Shown: positions 32,701 through 44,600 of the stretch, piece after piece
How the letters are laid out: every line of letters starts with the position of its first letter
How positions within the stretch are numbered: the first letter of the stretch is position 1
Assembly (NCBI GenBank): GCA_037349105.1
Contig: JAYJMM010000114.1
Coordinates: 4,703,501-4,767,500, forward strand
DNA from: Limnomonas spitsbergensis
Taxonomy: Eukaryota; Chlorophyta; Chlorophyceae; Chlamydomonadales
DNA: 64,000 nucleotides
Reading direction: 5' to 3'
Translations under genes and position numbers: made by a program
Notes under the pieces: model-generated
What the model saw: only the letters and a program-made list of their open reading frames with translations
Told to the model about the DNA's origin: nothing
Database searches by the model: none

Positions 32701-35081
32701 GGAACCCTGGAGTCTGCGCAACTCCACCTGAGGCACCTGGTGGGTTAGGGTTTAGGGAACCTGGAGTCTGCTCAGCTGCACCTGAGGCACCTGGTGGGTT
32801 TAAGGGTTCGGGTTTAGATACCCTGGAGTCTGCTCAGCTGCACCTGAGGCACCTGGTGGGTTCAGGGGGTAGGGTTTAGAAACCCTTGAGTCTGCGCAGC
32901 TGCACCTGAGGCACCTGGTGGGTTCCGGAGTTTGGGGTTTATATACCCTGGAGTCTGCACAGCTGCACCTGAGGCACAGGGTGGGTTAAGGGGGTTAGGG
33001 TTAAGAAAATCTGGAGTCTGCGCAGCTGTATCTGAGGCACATGGTGGGTTTTGGGGTTTGGGGTTAAGGAACCCTGGAGTCTGCTCAGCTACACCTGAGG
33101 CACATGGTGGGTTTAGGGGGTCAGGGTTTAGGAACTCTGGAGTCTGGTGGGTTAAGGGGGGTAGGGTTTAGTAACCCTGGAGTCTGCGCAGCTTCGCCTG
33201 AGGCACCTGGTGGGTGGGCTGCCCTGAACCTTAACTCTAAACCATGAGCCTGACACCCCTAACCAGTAATCATTTTACTGCGGGCCAATACCAGTACACC
33301 TTTGGGGGCCGCTGGGATGCCACCACTAGGCTGGTTGGGACTTGACCTTGACCGGCCTATGGCCGTTGGTCGGATTGCAGGGCTTGCTGCGCCAGCCCCT
33401 CACGGCCATGGACCGTGATGTAGCTGAACTGTAGCTGAAGCGCGTTAAAATAAACACTGCCCTAAACCCTGCGCCCTGTCGTACATTTCACTCTGAAATG
33501 TCTATGTATTTAACTCTGGAATTAAAAAGCACGTTATAACCCACAGCACTTATAACCCTAAGCACGTTATAACCCTAAGCACTCAACCCTGAACCCTGAC
33601 CTAGGTGGGCGGCCGCGCCCGCTCGTACACTGGGCGGATGCCGGACGAGAAGATCTACCAGGTGTCCTTCCCGGAGAAGCGATTGGCTCTGCTGATGTTC
33701 ATCAATGCCGTCAGCGCGTGGAACGTGACGCTGTTCCACTACCGCACGACGGGGAACCGCGAGAGCAGTGTGATGCTCGGGCTGCAGGTGGGTGCAGAAA
33801 TTCTAGGTCTGGCTATCAGTCCATGGCGCAGAGATGGCAGAGTGGAGCGTGACTCTGTTCCACTACCGCACAATGGGGAATCGGGAGAGCAGTGTGATGC
33901 TCGGGCTGCAGGTGGGTGCGGCACTCTCTAGGTCTGGCTATCAGTCCATGGTGCAGAGATGGAAGAGTGGAGCGCGACTCTGTTCCACTTCCAGAAGACG
34001 GGGAAACACGAGAGCAGCGTGATGCTCGGGCTTTAGGTGGATGCGGAAGTTTTTAGTCCTGGCATTAAGTCCATGGCGTGGTGCATGTCGACGCTGGTCC
34101 ATGAACCTTGGCGCCCACGCGCGGGGCGTCGTGTCTGTGGTCTTATTTATTTATTTGCTTCCCTCTCGGGACCTTCCTCGGACCTTTGCAAGGTACTGAT
34201 GCCTCTCTGCATGTTGCAGTGTGCCACTGTTCACTTAAATTGTGTCGGCTACAATTCGGCTACATCTCAGCCATCGGCCTACAGGCGTGGAGGACGGGTA
34301 TAGTGAGCTCTGCTGCGTGAAATATCTGCAATCCCCACTGGGCCTAGTGATAGCGACGAAAGGGAATTAGTACTAGCTGTTCTGCCACTATCAGCAATCT
34401 TGTACATGATACCCAGTGGCAGTGCAGCGCGTACGAATCCCCCTTCCAGGGCAGGCGGATCAGCAGCGTCCCAAAGGTGGCCCGGTGCGTCCTTGAGGAA
34501 GCGATGCTCTCTGCTGCAGGTTCCTGCCAAAGGTGATGCCGCTGCAGGTACCTGCCAAGGGTGCTTGGTTCCTGCCAAGGGTGATGCCCCCTGTTTTCCG
34601 AGGCCCTTCCTGCAATGCCCGCAAACTGTGTCGATGGACTGATAAGAAATTTGCATGTTCCTGTCTGCTGCAGGATCCCGCCTGGGATGATGCTCTGCTT
34701 GCCGAGGCCATCGCCACACAGCCCGCAAGTTTTTTACCGGGGGGCTGATAGAAACAGCCGCACGTCCCTGTCTGCTGCAGGTTTCTGACAGGGATGAGGC
34801 CCTGATTACCAAGGTCTTTGCCACACTGTCCGCAAGACGTTTTGCTGGACTGATTAGGGACTGGCATAGTGGCATGTCCTTGCCTGATTTAGGATCTTGC
34901 CAAGGAAGAGGCCCTATTGCTTAGAGGCCATTTGATAAAGACAGTGGCTTGTTCCTGTTTGCTGCAGGTCCCTGACAGGGATGAGGCCCGGTTTGCTGAG
35001 GCCATCGCCTCGCTGCCAACCTTTTCCTTCCAAGAGCTGGGCGCGGCGGAGCGGGCGGTGTTTGACATGTTTATCCAGTGA
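26711..35081 (+). CDS. OMR1: Biosynthetic threonine deaminase (threonine dehydratase), plastid form
   Basis: Eight exons: 26711-27011, 27668-28086, 28360-28689, 29027-29254, 31653-31849, 32466-32622, 33605-33787 and 34968-35081 (TGA). All introns are GT-AG with matching phases; about 642 residues. The enzyme converts L-threonine to 2-oxobutanoate and ammonia, the committed step of isoleucine synthesis. The first 100 residues are Arg/Ser-rich and lack acidic runs, as expected of a plastid transit peptide. The PLP domain shows [11 protein letters not shown], the Schiff-base Lys in [21 protein letters not shown] and the phosphate-binding loop VGGGGLIAG. Exons 5-8 encode two ACT-like regulatory domains ([34 protein letters not shown]), so feedback control by isoleucine and valine is expected from the family. 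The start is the only ATG suited to this frame. The ends of most introns carry copies of the neighbouring exon edge. Confidence 0.93.
28762..28925 (+). repeat. Donor-edge copies downstream of OMR1 exon 3
   Basis: Two copies of the exon 3 3' end (AGGGTGGACGCCTTTGCTGA..GTGAAGCAG/GTG) lie at about 28762-28815 and 28868-28920, after the true donor at 28690. Both keep CAG/GTGGGG. Confidence 0.9.
29525..29945. mobile_element. 421-bp inverted-terminal-repeat element
   Basis: ACTGTAGTGTCAGTC at 29525-29539 is the exact reverse complement of the right end (GACTGACACTACAGT, ending 29945). Inverted similarity continues inward as CTAATTCGTTTT against AAAACGAATT. The interior is AT-rich with several AAACGAA words and no convincing ORF. 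It is probably a non-autonomous DNA transposon inside the intron between OMR1 exons 4 and 5. The target duplication is unclear; TTA/TAA flanks are visible. Confidence 0.75.
30010..30175 (+). repeat. Donor-edge copies of OMR1 exon 4, displaced
   Basis: At about 30018-30075 the end of exon 4 recurs (GTGACGTCGGGGGCCA.TATGAA then TTTTGAGGTGG..GTGACGCCAG), and a poorer copy lies at 30125-30175. They are separated from the true donor (29255) by the 421-bp element, which looks inserted into an older array. Confidence 0.8.
30670..31570 (+). repeat. Acceptor-edge array upstream of OMR1 exon 5
   Basis: Five degenerate copies of the exon 5 5' edge (TGCAGAGGCTG..GCTGGTG..GAACTGGCC..AGGACAGA) lie near 30680, 30826, 30970, 31125 and 31512. 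The true exon starts at 31653. Between them a shorter repeat, GCATGAACCTGCACTGGCGC, forms five or six units at about 31365-31510. Copies close to the exon are the most similar. Confidence 0.8.
31919..32235 (+). repeat. Donor-edge copies downstream of OMR1 exon 5
   Basis: Three copies of the exon 5 3' end (ATGAGCAGCGAGGACGTGGG..TTCAAGTACAG/GTGGGTG) lie at about 31924, 32055 and 32187, spaced about 131 bp apart. The first two keep the complete donor; the third is truncated. Confidence 0.9.
32375..32460 (+). repeat. Short tandem repeat of GATCTGATGCTG
   Basis: GGATCTGATACT/GGATCTGATGCT units of 12-18 bp are repeated about six times immediately before the acceptor of OMR1 exon 6 (32464-32465). 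Confidence 0.85.
32623..33215 (+). repeat. Donor-edge array downstream of OMR1 exon 6
   Basis: About ten units of 55-65 bp repeat the exon 6 3' end and donor (GGAGTCTGC.CAGCTGCACC, TGAGGCACCTG/GTGGGTT). They are joined by TTTAGGGTTTAGGAACCC linkers. The first follows the true donor at 32623-32624 directly, and most copies keep an intact CTG/GTGGGT. Confidence 0.92.
33300..33445 (+). repeat. Family B repeat with TAGCTGAA tail
   Basis: The head (GACCGGCCTATGGCCGTTGG, GCAGGGCTTGCTGCGCCAG) is followed by GTAGCTGAACTGTAGCTGAA. It closely matches 22850-23000 and lies in the intron between OMR1 exons 6 and 7. Confidence 0.65.
33835..34040 (+). repeat. Donor-edge copies downstream of OMR1 exon 7
   Basis: Two long copies of the last 80 bp of exon 7 (GTTCCACTACCGCAC..GTGATGCTCGGGCTGCAG/GTGGGTGC) lie at about 33838-33915 and 33962-34040. 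In the second the donor has decayed (GGCTTTAG/GTGG). Confidence 0.92.
34495..34967 (+). repeat. Acceptor-edge array upstream of OMR1 exon 8
   Basis: Five or more copies of the exon 8 5' edge (TGCTGCAG/GT..CCTGACAGGGATGAGGCCC..GAGGCCATCGCC) lie near 34512, 34570, 34668, 34778 and 34885. Several keep CTGCAG/G acceptors. The true exon begins at 34968. Confidence 0.88.
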
Positions 35082-38000
35082 GGCCCTGCGTGCGTTTGTC
35101 GCTGCCGTCGTCACATTTGTCCCCCAGTGAGGCCCTGCGTGCGTTTGTCGCTGCCGTCGTCACATCTGTCCCCCTTCTGACGGGGGCCCAAGGAGGACTG
35201 TGTATTCCAGTGTGCACCAGGCCACCTTCAGCAGGTGGCTGGGCAGCCGCCTCTGGGCTGATGGGGAACCAACCTGGATTCTACCCAGCCTGCTTAACCC
35301 AAGCAAAAGAGGGTTTGCTTGCAGATACAAATCAGCTCCGCCTCAGCCGTGGGCAATGATGGTTCTGGATTGTATCTCGGAAGCACCCTGAAATAAACAA
35401 TGAACTGGAGGCCGCGCGCGGGTCAACTATCGTGGTTCGGCTTTGAGATTTGAGCATGGTTGGCTCTCACTATCCGCTTGGGGGGGTCATTATGTGGGTT
35501 CTCGAGTGATTTGAAATGTCTGAGTCGGCCCATATGATATCTAAGTGCCGTGCCGGTGGCAATTGGAGATGGTAGCTAGGATACCAAGCTCATAGAAATG
35601 CTAGTCCGTATATGACTCTACAATGGATTGAAGCTTTTGACTGACGAATGCAAGCAAGGCTTAACTCTTCGTGATGGTGGTCTGTTAGGCCTAAATTTTC
35701 CTGGCGGATAATAAACTGCTTATTGTGTCATGCGCCGCGGCCATGCTGTGGATAGACTCCCTTGCTTCGAGAGAGGAGCGTGGGCGGCAGCTAGCGTTGT
35801 CTCGTCCCTTTGAGACACTTCCCTGTCCGAATGAAATGCATGAATGTTTTGAGGCCTGCATGCCCTTCCTCGTAAGATTAATCACACGCGTGGCTTCTTA
35901 TTAGCGGGTACAGTTCCCATTGTTGTGCCTGTTGTTGTAACTAATGATGTCCAAATGTTCTGACTCCGCCGTCATCCTCTCCGTTCCATACACCATGACT
36001 GGTATACCGGTGCCGTAGGTTTAGTTTGCATCACCTCAGGTGTGCCTACCGGTAGCATATTTCACATAATGAAATATGAGCAATCTGCCATCTAGAAAAA
36101 TGGCCGGTACTAGTAATTGGTCCATTTCAGGCTCCCTCACCCCTAAACGAATAAACGATGAGGGAAGGCAAACCACATCTACAGTCTTGTTGTACGGTAC
36201 AGGTGCCGTTTTGAAGACATGTTCATGTGGCATGTAATGTGCAAAGCAAGCTGGCACCATAACCGGTATTGGGGCTGGGTTTTGATGAGGTGCTGACTCG
36301 TGTCCTTAGTTTTGTACATGGGGCCGTTTCTTATATGTAAAAGCTGTGCCTCTGGCGCAGCCCGCGGGGTGACGTATATGCCCTGAAAACTGTTGAGGTG
36401 TCCCAGGCTGTGTGTTTGGTCAGTAGTTGCTGAGGATGCCCCTGCCTCTGTTTGCGTTCTAATCATATTGGGCGATGGTGCTGCTTTGTTGGGTGAATGT
36501 TGGGTGGTGCTGGTGATGTTTGTGCTGCCTGTGTTGCTTGTGCGGTGGGGTTAGTTGAAGGTGTTGTGCATGTTGGGTACTACTGCCTGTGCGTGTGTCT
36601 AGTTCCTTCTAATCGGCTGTGAATGTCAGCTGTGCTACCATGTCAGCCTAGCACTTGTTTGTACAGTCCAGCGCGGCATCATATTTATTGCAGGGCATGT
36701 GCATGTGAACAGGTAGGAGCAGAAAATGAAGTGGGATGCTTTCCTGTGCGGGGACTTATTGCGTAGCAGCAGGTCATGCTCACATGGTCCGTACCATGAT
36801 CTTGAGCGTGAACTATCAATAAGAAGGTTCATGCCGTGTGTGATACTGTGCACACAACAACAGGCTGTTTGCACACCGAACGCAGCAGGTGGCCAAACCT
36901 GAGCAGCAGGTCCCCAAGCCTCAATCAGAACAGAAAAAGGTTTTCATATGTTGACCTGTGAGTGTGCATATATGTTTCCTTTTAAGCTGCTGCAGTTGTG
37001 TTGTGCCTGGATGACATCGTTCGTGCATGCATGGCACTGGACGCTCTGTCGGAAGGTCGTCGCACTTCATTGACGGGAAACTGAAGGAGGCAAGCAAATC
37101 TGCCGACACTGCCAAACCGCATAGACAACGAGTTTGCGCCTAGAACAAAGCTGCACGATAAGCCCCACGATCGTATTTCACATGTTCTGCAGTGTCAACT
37201 GTCATCCTGCAAGTTCGAAAACAAGTCAGCCGCTGGCTGCAGCGCTGCGGATCAACGCGAGCAGCCCTGTAACCACGCCCAACCTGTTCAACGAGTTTGC
37301 GCTTAAAGTAGTGCAACGCGAGCGCATGACACGTACTGTGCAGTATGGACTTTCGGTGGAAAAACGTCCAAAACCAACGTGACCGAGGCCGTGGCTGCCC
37401 CACCATGAGCACATACATTGCTTAGAGACATGCAAATGACTTTGCGCCCAAAAGAAAACAACGCAATGGCCTGTTTCTGCAATGGGCACTACTTTTCAAC
37501 ACAAACCCCTCAAAATAGCATGCCCAGAAAAGTACGGCTCATTCTCTTCACTCCACGCGCCTCCGTTGCAGTGCACTGTCATAAGGTAGGGAAGCACGAG
37601 ATACGCCATTAGAACAAAACACGACTCGAAACAATGGGGCGAGCGCGAAGCACCAGCCTTTCAAAAAGGTCTTCACTTTGGCGGTTGGTAACCGATGTCC
37701 CAGTGAACTAAACTAAAACCCAAACCCTATTCCTTTCCGTTCCTTTCAGTCACTCGGGTATATAAGTGCCAAGCACAGCAACACGAGAGGAACATTAAAA
37801 GGATGGAACACGCAATTCCCACTTGATCGAAGGGATTGATTACTTCACCTACGAGCTACCGATGTGGCTACTAATTTCTAATGAAAATGCCAACAGGGCA
37901 CGACTGGCTGTTGTGGCCAGGGGGTGCAACTTACAAGACCGTTGATGGCGTTGGTGGTGGTTGTGTGGAGGTGGGCGGAGGGCAGGCCGAGGGGCAGGCC

Positions 38001-38600
38001 ACGGCTTTTCCACACCACATGCGGGGATGACGTCAACGACTCTCAGAACTCCTTTGTCCCTCAATATCATTGTTGTGTTTTCAAGCCACCCTTGTATTTT
38101 ATACAAGCCACCATGCTACGTGCTAGCCTACGGGAGTCGACGCTGAGGTGACAGGACGGGCAGGGATGTGCTCAGGCGGCCAGACTGTGGCAGGGGCGAT
38201 TCTCAGCCTGTCGATGGACCTTGGGCATCCCATTAAATCACCTTTGGTATTAATTTTCCGCAAATTGAACTCCCAGGAACGCTGCATCGTCTAGGTCCGT
38301 AACAGAGCGACCGCTAGCGCTCTCAGGTGCGCAGTGAAAGGGGGGACCTAGCTTCGAGCACCGCATGCCACAGTGTCATGTACATGCATCACATCGATCC
38401 GGCGATCTAACAATGCATCTCTGTGTTGAATTCCTTCCATAGGCTCTCGTATATTCCGATCTGCATCAACACGGTCTGTGAGCCTTCGCGCCTTGGACCC
38501 AAGCCATGTGGCTGCGGTCGCGTCCAGGTGGGCGTGTGTTTGCGCAGCGTGGCAACGAGTGCATGCCTTACTATATCGTTGCGGCATTTGCTGCCTGCAC
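35082..38600. other. Intergenic stretch between OMR1 and ALB3
   Basis: It opens with a direct repeat of about 60 bp (35079-35140 and 35127-35180) copying the OMR1 stop region: CAGTGAGGCCCTGCGTGCG recurs. A partial MITE end lies near 36080-36183. A TATATAAG at 37759-37766 could be a core promoter, but it is 840 bp from the proposed ALB3 start. No coding exon is recognised in the remainder. Confidence 0.4.
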
Positions 38601-41600
38601 ATGATGGCTGCATCCGTTTGCAGTTTGAAAGGGCTGGGGGCGCAGCGCTGCATGGTAGCATCCTCTGATCGAAACTCGGCCACAAGCAGCTCGGCCCTAC
38701 CCTAGTAGTCCCAGCCTGCCCTGTCTCCCAACCCAACCCTTGATTCAAAAGTTTGATACGCGTTATGTTTGTTTGTATGCAGCTTGGTGCAAGGGCATGC
38801 GGCCAACTTGGTCGCCTCGATCTCCGAGGCCGTCCCCGATTTAACACCACCTGCGGCACCCGGCAGCGGTCCATTCGACTTCATTGCAGATGCGCTGGAG
38901 ACCCTTCTTAAGGTGACACGACACCCATGACCAGCAAGTGACGGAGTGCGGACGGATGGGTGTGACCGTTCAAAATCTGCCCTTCCCCCTGTCGGGGAGA
39001 CAGGGGGAAGGCAGCTGGCCAACTCCTCTCTTCCTGACTTCTCAGCTGTCCCTATCGCACGCCCTGAAACGGCTCACACCATGGCGCATCTACCACTATT
39101 CAGTGCCCATGAACGGCCATGTGCCTTGCAAAAGGAGCGGCATGCGGCAAGCGCCTGGGTGGGCACACCTCCCTATAGTCTGTCCATTTGGCGGAATGTG
39201 CATGCCCTCAGCATTTTCTAAGCAGCATTTCACCGAAGGTCTGTCATTATTTCCCCAAGATCACTGTGACCGCTTACCTGGCCTTATGCTGCATCCTGTC
39301 CCGCTTCATTAATGGCTCTTTGTTCCAAAGAGGCTGGTGCATGGAGGCCCATGGGCTTGAAGCTTTTCCAGATCTGGCTCTTCTCTGCTTCGGGGAAAAA
39401 GGAAGCAGCCCTGCATGACTGCCTATCGGGCAGCAGGAGCATGGCCCGCGTCAAAGTATATTTAGGACAGGGAAATGAAGCAGCTCCCTGTTACTGCCTG
39501 CCCGGCAGCACGCGGTAAACCCTGTTATTTCCTTTGGCTGTCTGCAACAGACTCAAAAAGGACAGGAGAAGCTGCTCCCCGCAAATGCCTCCCCAAGCAG
39601 CTGCTTGGTGCTTGCAAGCACTCCATGCAGGTCCTCCCTGCGCCCACTGCCCTGAAAGCCCCCATGCATCTGCACATGAACCCAAACCATCCCAGATCCA
39701 TGCTCTACACAGCAACACACCTGAGATCTGCAATTCGTCAGCAACCACTCTACATCTGCGCTCTGTACAGCAAGCAGCCTAGATCTGCAATTCGATCAGT
39801 AACCACCTGAAACGTGCGGTGTGCACAGGAACCACCCCAGATCTGCAGTGTGAACACACATCACCCTAGATCTGCAATTCGACCAGTCTTAACCATTAAA
39901 GACCTGCGCAGCAAACAGCAGCAACAACTGTTTGCAAGCCTGCAGCTTCAGGTACCCGCCCGTCTCATTCCTTTTGCCGACCTCCCCCCCCCCCACACAC
40001 CCTGTGCCCTCAGGCCATCGACGCAGGTTTGGAGGGTGCACACGTCCCCTACTCTTACGGCTTTGCCATCATCTCGCTCACAGTCATGGTCAAGCTGGCG
40101 ACATTTCCTTTGACTCAGAAGCAGGTAAGTGGGCACACAACAACGGGGGCGGCTAAGCTGCTAGCTTGCAACCTCAGCATGTCCCATGTTGCGGAAGGGG
40201 ACTAGACGGTCATGGTCAAACTAGCGACATTCCCTCTAACTCAAAAGCAGGTAAGGGGGCACACAACAACGGGGGGGGGGCGTGACCAAGCTGTTACCTT
40301 AGCATATCCCATGTTGCGGAAGAGGACTAGATGGTCATGGTCAAACTTGCGACATTCTTTTGACTCAAAAGCAGGTAAGGGGGCACACTTAAGTTGGAGG
40401 ATGAGGCTGCTGCTCAGCGCCCTGGCCGGCTGGCCCTTCTGGCCGATCGTCCGAAGTTGGTCCCCCTCCTCCTTCGGGGGGGTAGGGGGGGGCAAGGGGG
40501 GGGGTCCCAAGCAGAAGATGGAGAAGATTTTGCGCACGTCAAGGGGGGCGGTCAAGCTGCTAGCTTGCCACCTTGGTAGTGCTACGCCGAGGGGGGAGAC
40601 AGGTCGGTCATGGTCAAGCTGGCCACCTTCCCTTTGACACAGATGCAGGCGTGGTGCTCGCATGGTTGTGGGTGGCCGAGCTGCTTGCCTGTCAGGTTAG
40701 CATGTCCCACACCGTGGGAGGGGATATATGAGGGTCGGGGGCAAGCTGGCCACCTTCCTTTTGACAAAAGGGCAGGCGAGGCGCAACAACAGACAAGCAG
40801 TGCTGGGTCAGCATAGCCCAAGCTGAGTGGGGTCTGTGATTCAGGGAATGTGGAGAACAACGCCATCGTATTAGGCTGATGGTCAGCGTCAAGCTGGCAA
40901 CCTTCCCCTCGCTTAAGGACGGGTGAGATTTTGAACCAGATCAGCTGTGTTGGGTCAGCATGGCCCAAGCTGAGTGGAGTGAGTGTCCTGGTGGTTCCCG
41001 GGTTGGTGGGGTTGGTGGTTTAGGGAATGGGAGAGGAACAACCCACTTACAAACACAACTTTGTGCTGCATTATTGACCTAGCTCCGGCTGTGTTCGACC
41101 TTCCTCGCACGCAGGTCCAGTCTTCAGTGGCTGTCCAGGCGTTGGCGCCGCGCGTTAAGGAGCTGCAGGCGCGGTATGCCAGCGAGCCTGAGACGCTGCA
41201 GACGGAGACTGCGCGTCTGTACAAGGAGGCCGGAGTGAACCCCCTGGCGGGGTGCCTGCCCACTCTCGCGACGATCCCCATTTTCATTGGGCTGTACAAG
41301 GCGCTGACAAAGGCTGCAGATGAGGTGCAGTGGTGGGAGGGGAGGGGAAGGGGGGGGGGGGAAGGAAGGGGTAATGGGGTGGGGAGAATGGGGAGGGGAG
41401 GGGAAGGAAAGGAAATAGATGGGTGGGCAGTGCGCAGGAGGGGGGGTAGGTGTAGAAGGCGTTGACAAAGGCTGCGGATGAGGTGCAGTGGGGGAAGGGG
41501 AGGGGAAGGGGAGGGGTAACAGGGAGGCGTGGTAGGAAATGGTTGTGCAAGGAGGGGGGGGGAGGGAGGGGGGGTAGGAAATGGGTGTGCGAGGAGGGTG

Positions 41601-44600
41601 ATGGAAGGCTGTACAAGGCGCTTACAAAGGCTGCGGATGAGGTGCGATAAGGGGAGTGGAAGGAAAGGTAATGGGGAGGGGAGGGGAAGGAAAGGGTAAT
41701 AGAGGGGGGGGCAGTGCGCAGGGAGGGGGGGTAGGTGTAAAAGGCGCTGACAAAGGCTGCGGATGAGGTGCGGGGGAGGCGGAGGGGAAGGGGAGGGCAT
41801 GGAGGAGTGGTAGGACATGAGTGTGCGAAGAGGGTTCATCGGGCTGTTCAAGGTGCTGAAATATGCTGCGGATAAGATACAATGGGGGAACTGAGGGGGG
41901 TAGCAGTGCGCATGGAGGGTAGGTAGGAAATGAGTGTGCAAGGAAGGTGGAGAGGGAAGGAACGGGGGTGGGGGGGGGCAGGAGTGCGCATGGAGGGGTG
42001 GTAGGAAATGAGAGTGCAAGGAGGGTGGAGTGGGAGGGAAGAGATGAAGGCTTGTTGGCAGCCATCACTCTGTTCATCAGGCTGTTCAAGGTGTGCTGAC
42101 TGCAGCGGATGATTAGGTGTGGGCATGTAGGGAGGGAGGGGGGGGGGGCATTAAGTGTGTGGCTGCGAGCCCGTAAGAGGTGCCTGAGGAAGTGTGGGCA
42201 AGGCAAGGGAGGGGGGTGGGGAGTGAAATGTGTGGCTGTGTGCCCAGCCGAGGAAGTGTGGGCAAGGCGAGGGTGGAAGAGGCTGTGGAATGGTGTGCAG
42301 AGGCCTCGCTGGCGTCCTGCGTCTATTAGACTGGGTTCTGACGATACGTGTGTGTGTGCTGATCTGTACCCGCTTACTACAGTCTATCGAGCCCTCGAGT
42401 TATTAACCCTGGTTTCTTGCTTGCCCTCCCAGGGCCTGGGCCAAGAACCCTTCTTCTGGATTCCGGACCTTTCGGGCCCGACAACCTTGACGGAGCGGGC
42501 AAGCGTGAGTGGCATGGGTAGGGGTGTGTACAAGGGGGGGGGGGGCACCTTCTGGGGGATTTCTTTGACTGAGCAGGCAAGCGTGAGTGGCATGGGTGGG
42601 TGGGTGTACAGGAATGGGGGGGTGGCCCTTCCGGGGGTGTCTGTGCTGAAGGTGGGAGGGGCATCTCTGCGGTGGGGAGTTTTTGTTGCTGTGTGTTGTT
42701 TTTTGCGCCACAGGTTAATCGCTTATTTAAGCTGTCGGAGGAGGGAGAGCATTTTGTTAAGCGCCTCTGTTAAGCGTGGAGAGCGCCCATTGGCAGGCGT
42801 GCTTGCCTGCTTGATTATTTCTTGCCGAACGAGGCTGTTGAAGGGAGGAGTTGGCCTGTGGTCGTTGGCCGACGTGCTTGCTCTGACCCGCTGGGTTTCA
42901 TTTCTGGTGATATGCCCGGAGTCGGCACCTGGTCCGCGACCCCCGTCTTGTTTCCTTGGGGGCCCCCTTCCTTGCCGGGAGAGCCTGAGCATAAACCCAT
43001 GACCTTGAACCTGGTCCGGGTCACCCATCTTGTTTCCGTGGGGGCCCCCATCCTTTCCAGGAGAGCCTAAACCCTAAACCCTTGACCCTGAACCTGGGAC
43101 CTGAATTCTGAATTCTGAATTCCGAAGTAGAGCTTGTATGTCTCCTCTAACTGGGTCGCTCTTTGCGGGGCCTGCCGGGAGTGGGCATGTGGTGGCTGAA
43201 TGGCTGATCCCTTTTGCTGACCCCCACCCTGAACCACGACCCTGGGCATGTGGTGGCTGATCCCTTTTGCTGACCCCATGACACCGAACCATGACGCCCA
43301 CCCTGAACCATGACCCTGGGCATGTGGTGGCTGATCCCTTTTGCTGACCCCATGACACTGAACCATGACGCCCACCCTGAACCACGACCCTGGGCATGTG
43401 GTGGCTGATTCCGTTTGCTGACCCCATGACACTGAACCATGACGCCCACCCTAAACCACGACCCTGGGCATGTGGTGGCTGATCCCGTTTGCTGACCCCA
43501 TGACACTGAACCATGACGCCCACCCTGAACCATGATCCTGGGCATGTGGTGGCTGATCCCGTTTGCTGACCCCATGACACCGAACCATGACGCCCACCCT
43601 GAACCATGACCCTGGGCATGTGGTGGCTGACCCCGTTTGCTGACCCCATGACACTGAACCATGACGCCCACCCTAAACCACGACCTGTAATTTGAATTTG
43701 AAGTCCAAATCCTGCACTCGAAAGCCGATGTCCTGCCCGGTGCGCACATCTTGGCTGATCCCTTCCTGATCCAATCCTACACGGTGCTACAATTTTGGAA
43801 ATTTGGGTCCCGTGCCCTGGATTCCAAATCTTGAAGGGATCAGGCTTTCCTGGCTGTTCCTTTTTTGTGGACTGCATCGTAAACGACAAGAGACGCATTT
43901 AAATCCGAACCTCGCGCTCAGGTTGTTCGTTGTCTTGGAGGTTGCGGGCATGTCCTGGCTGTGTTCCCTTTTGTTGACTTGATCATACACCGTACCATAC
44001 ATTTTCAAATCTGAATCTTCACTGTGCATCACTCTACAGGGAGCGGGCATGTCCTGGCTGTTCCCTTTTGTGGATGGACACCCACCCATCGGCTGGAGCA
44101 GCGCCGCGGCCTACCTTGCCATGCCAGTGCTGCTCATCATATCCCAGGTAAGGAGATGTGGTTACAGCTACCGGCTGACCATGGACGACGCCCGTCCTTA
44201 AGCATCCGCTGCATAGGCCGGTCATGGTTTGGTCCCCATGGGCTGTGCCTGCCCATCGGCCTGCCGAGGGTGGCCTGGAGCGCTAGCAGATGCCCAACCC
44301 CCGTTGTTTAGCATCCATTGCATTGGATGCGTTTAGAGAGTCAACGGCGAAAGGCTATCCGCCGTTCAGCCTACCTTACCATGCCATTGGTTTGGAGAGT
44401 CGACGCCGAAAGGGCTAGCTGTCGTTCAGCCTACCTTACCATGCCATTGGTTTGGAGAGTCGACGCCGAAGGGCTAGCTGTCGTTCAGCCTACCTTGCCA
44501 TGCCATTGGTTTGGAGAGTGGACGCCGAAGGGCTAGCTGTCGTTCAGCCTACCTTGCCATGCCATTGGTTTGGAGAGTCGACGCCGAAGGGCTAGCTGTC

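Noticed and set aside
40955..42206. Pro/Ser/His-rich minus-strand open frames opposite ALB3 exon 4 and its intron
   Set aside because: Composition comes from antisense of G-rich intron filler. The plus strand carries the conserved insertase exon.
43074..43898. Minus-strand open frames of 200-274 codons with repeated GVMVQCHGVSKR-type units
   Set aside because: They are shadows of the acceptor-edge array before ALB3 exon 6. Several overlapping frames are open at once because of the repeat period.
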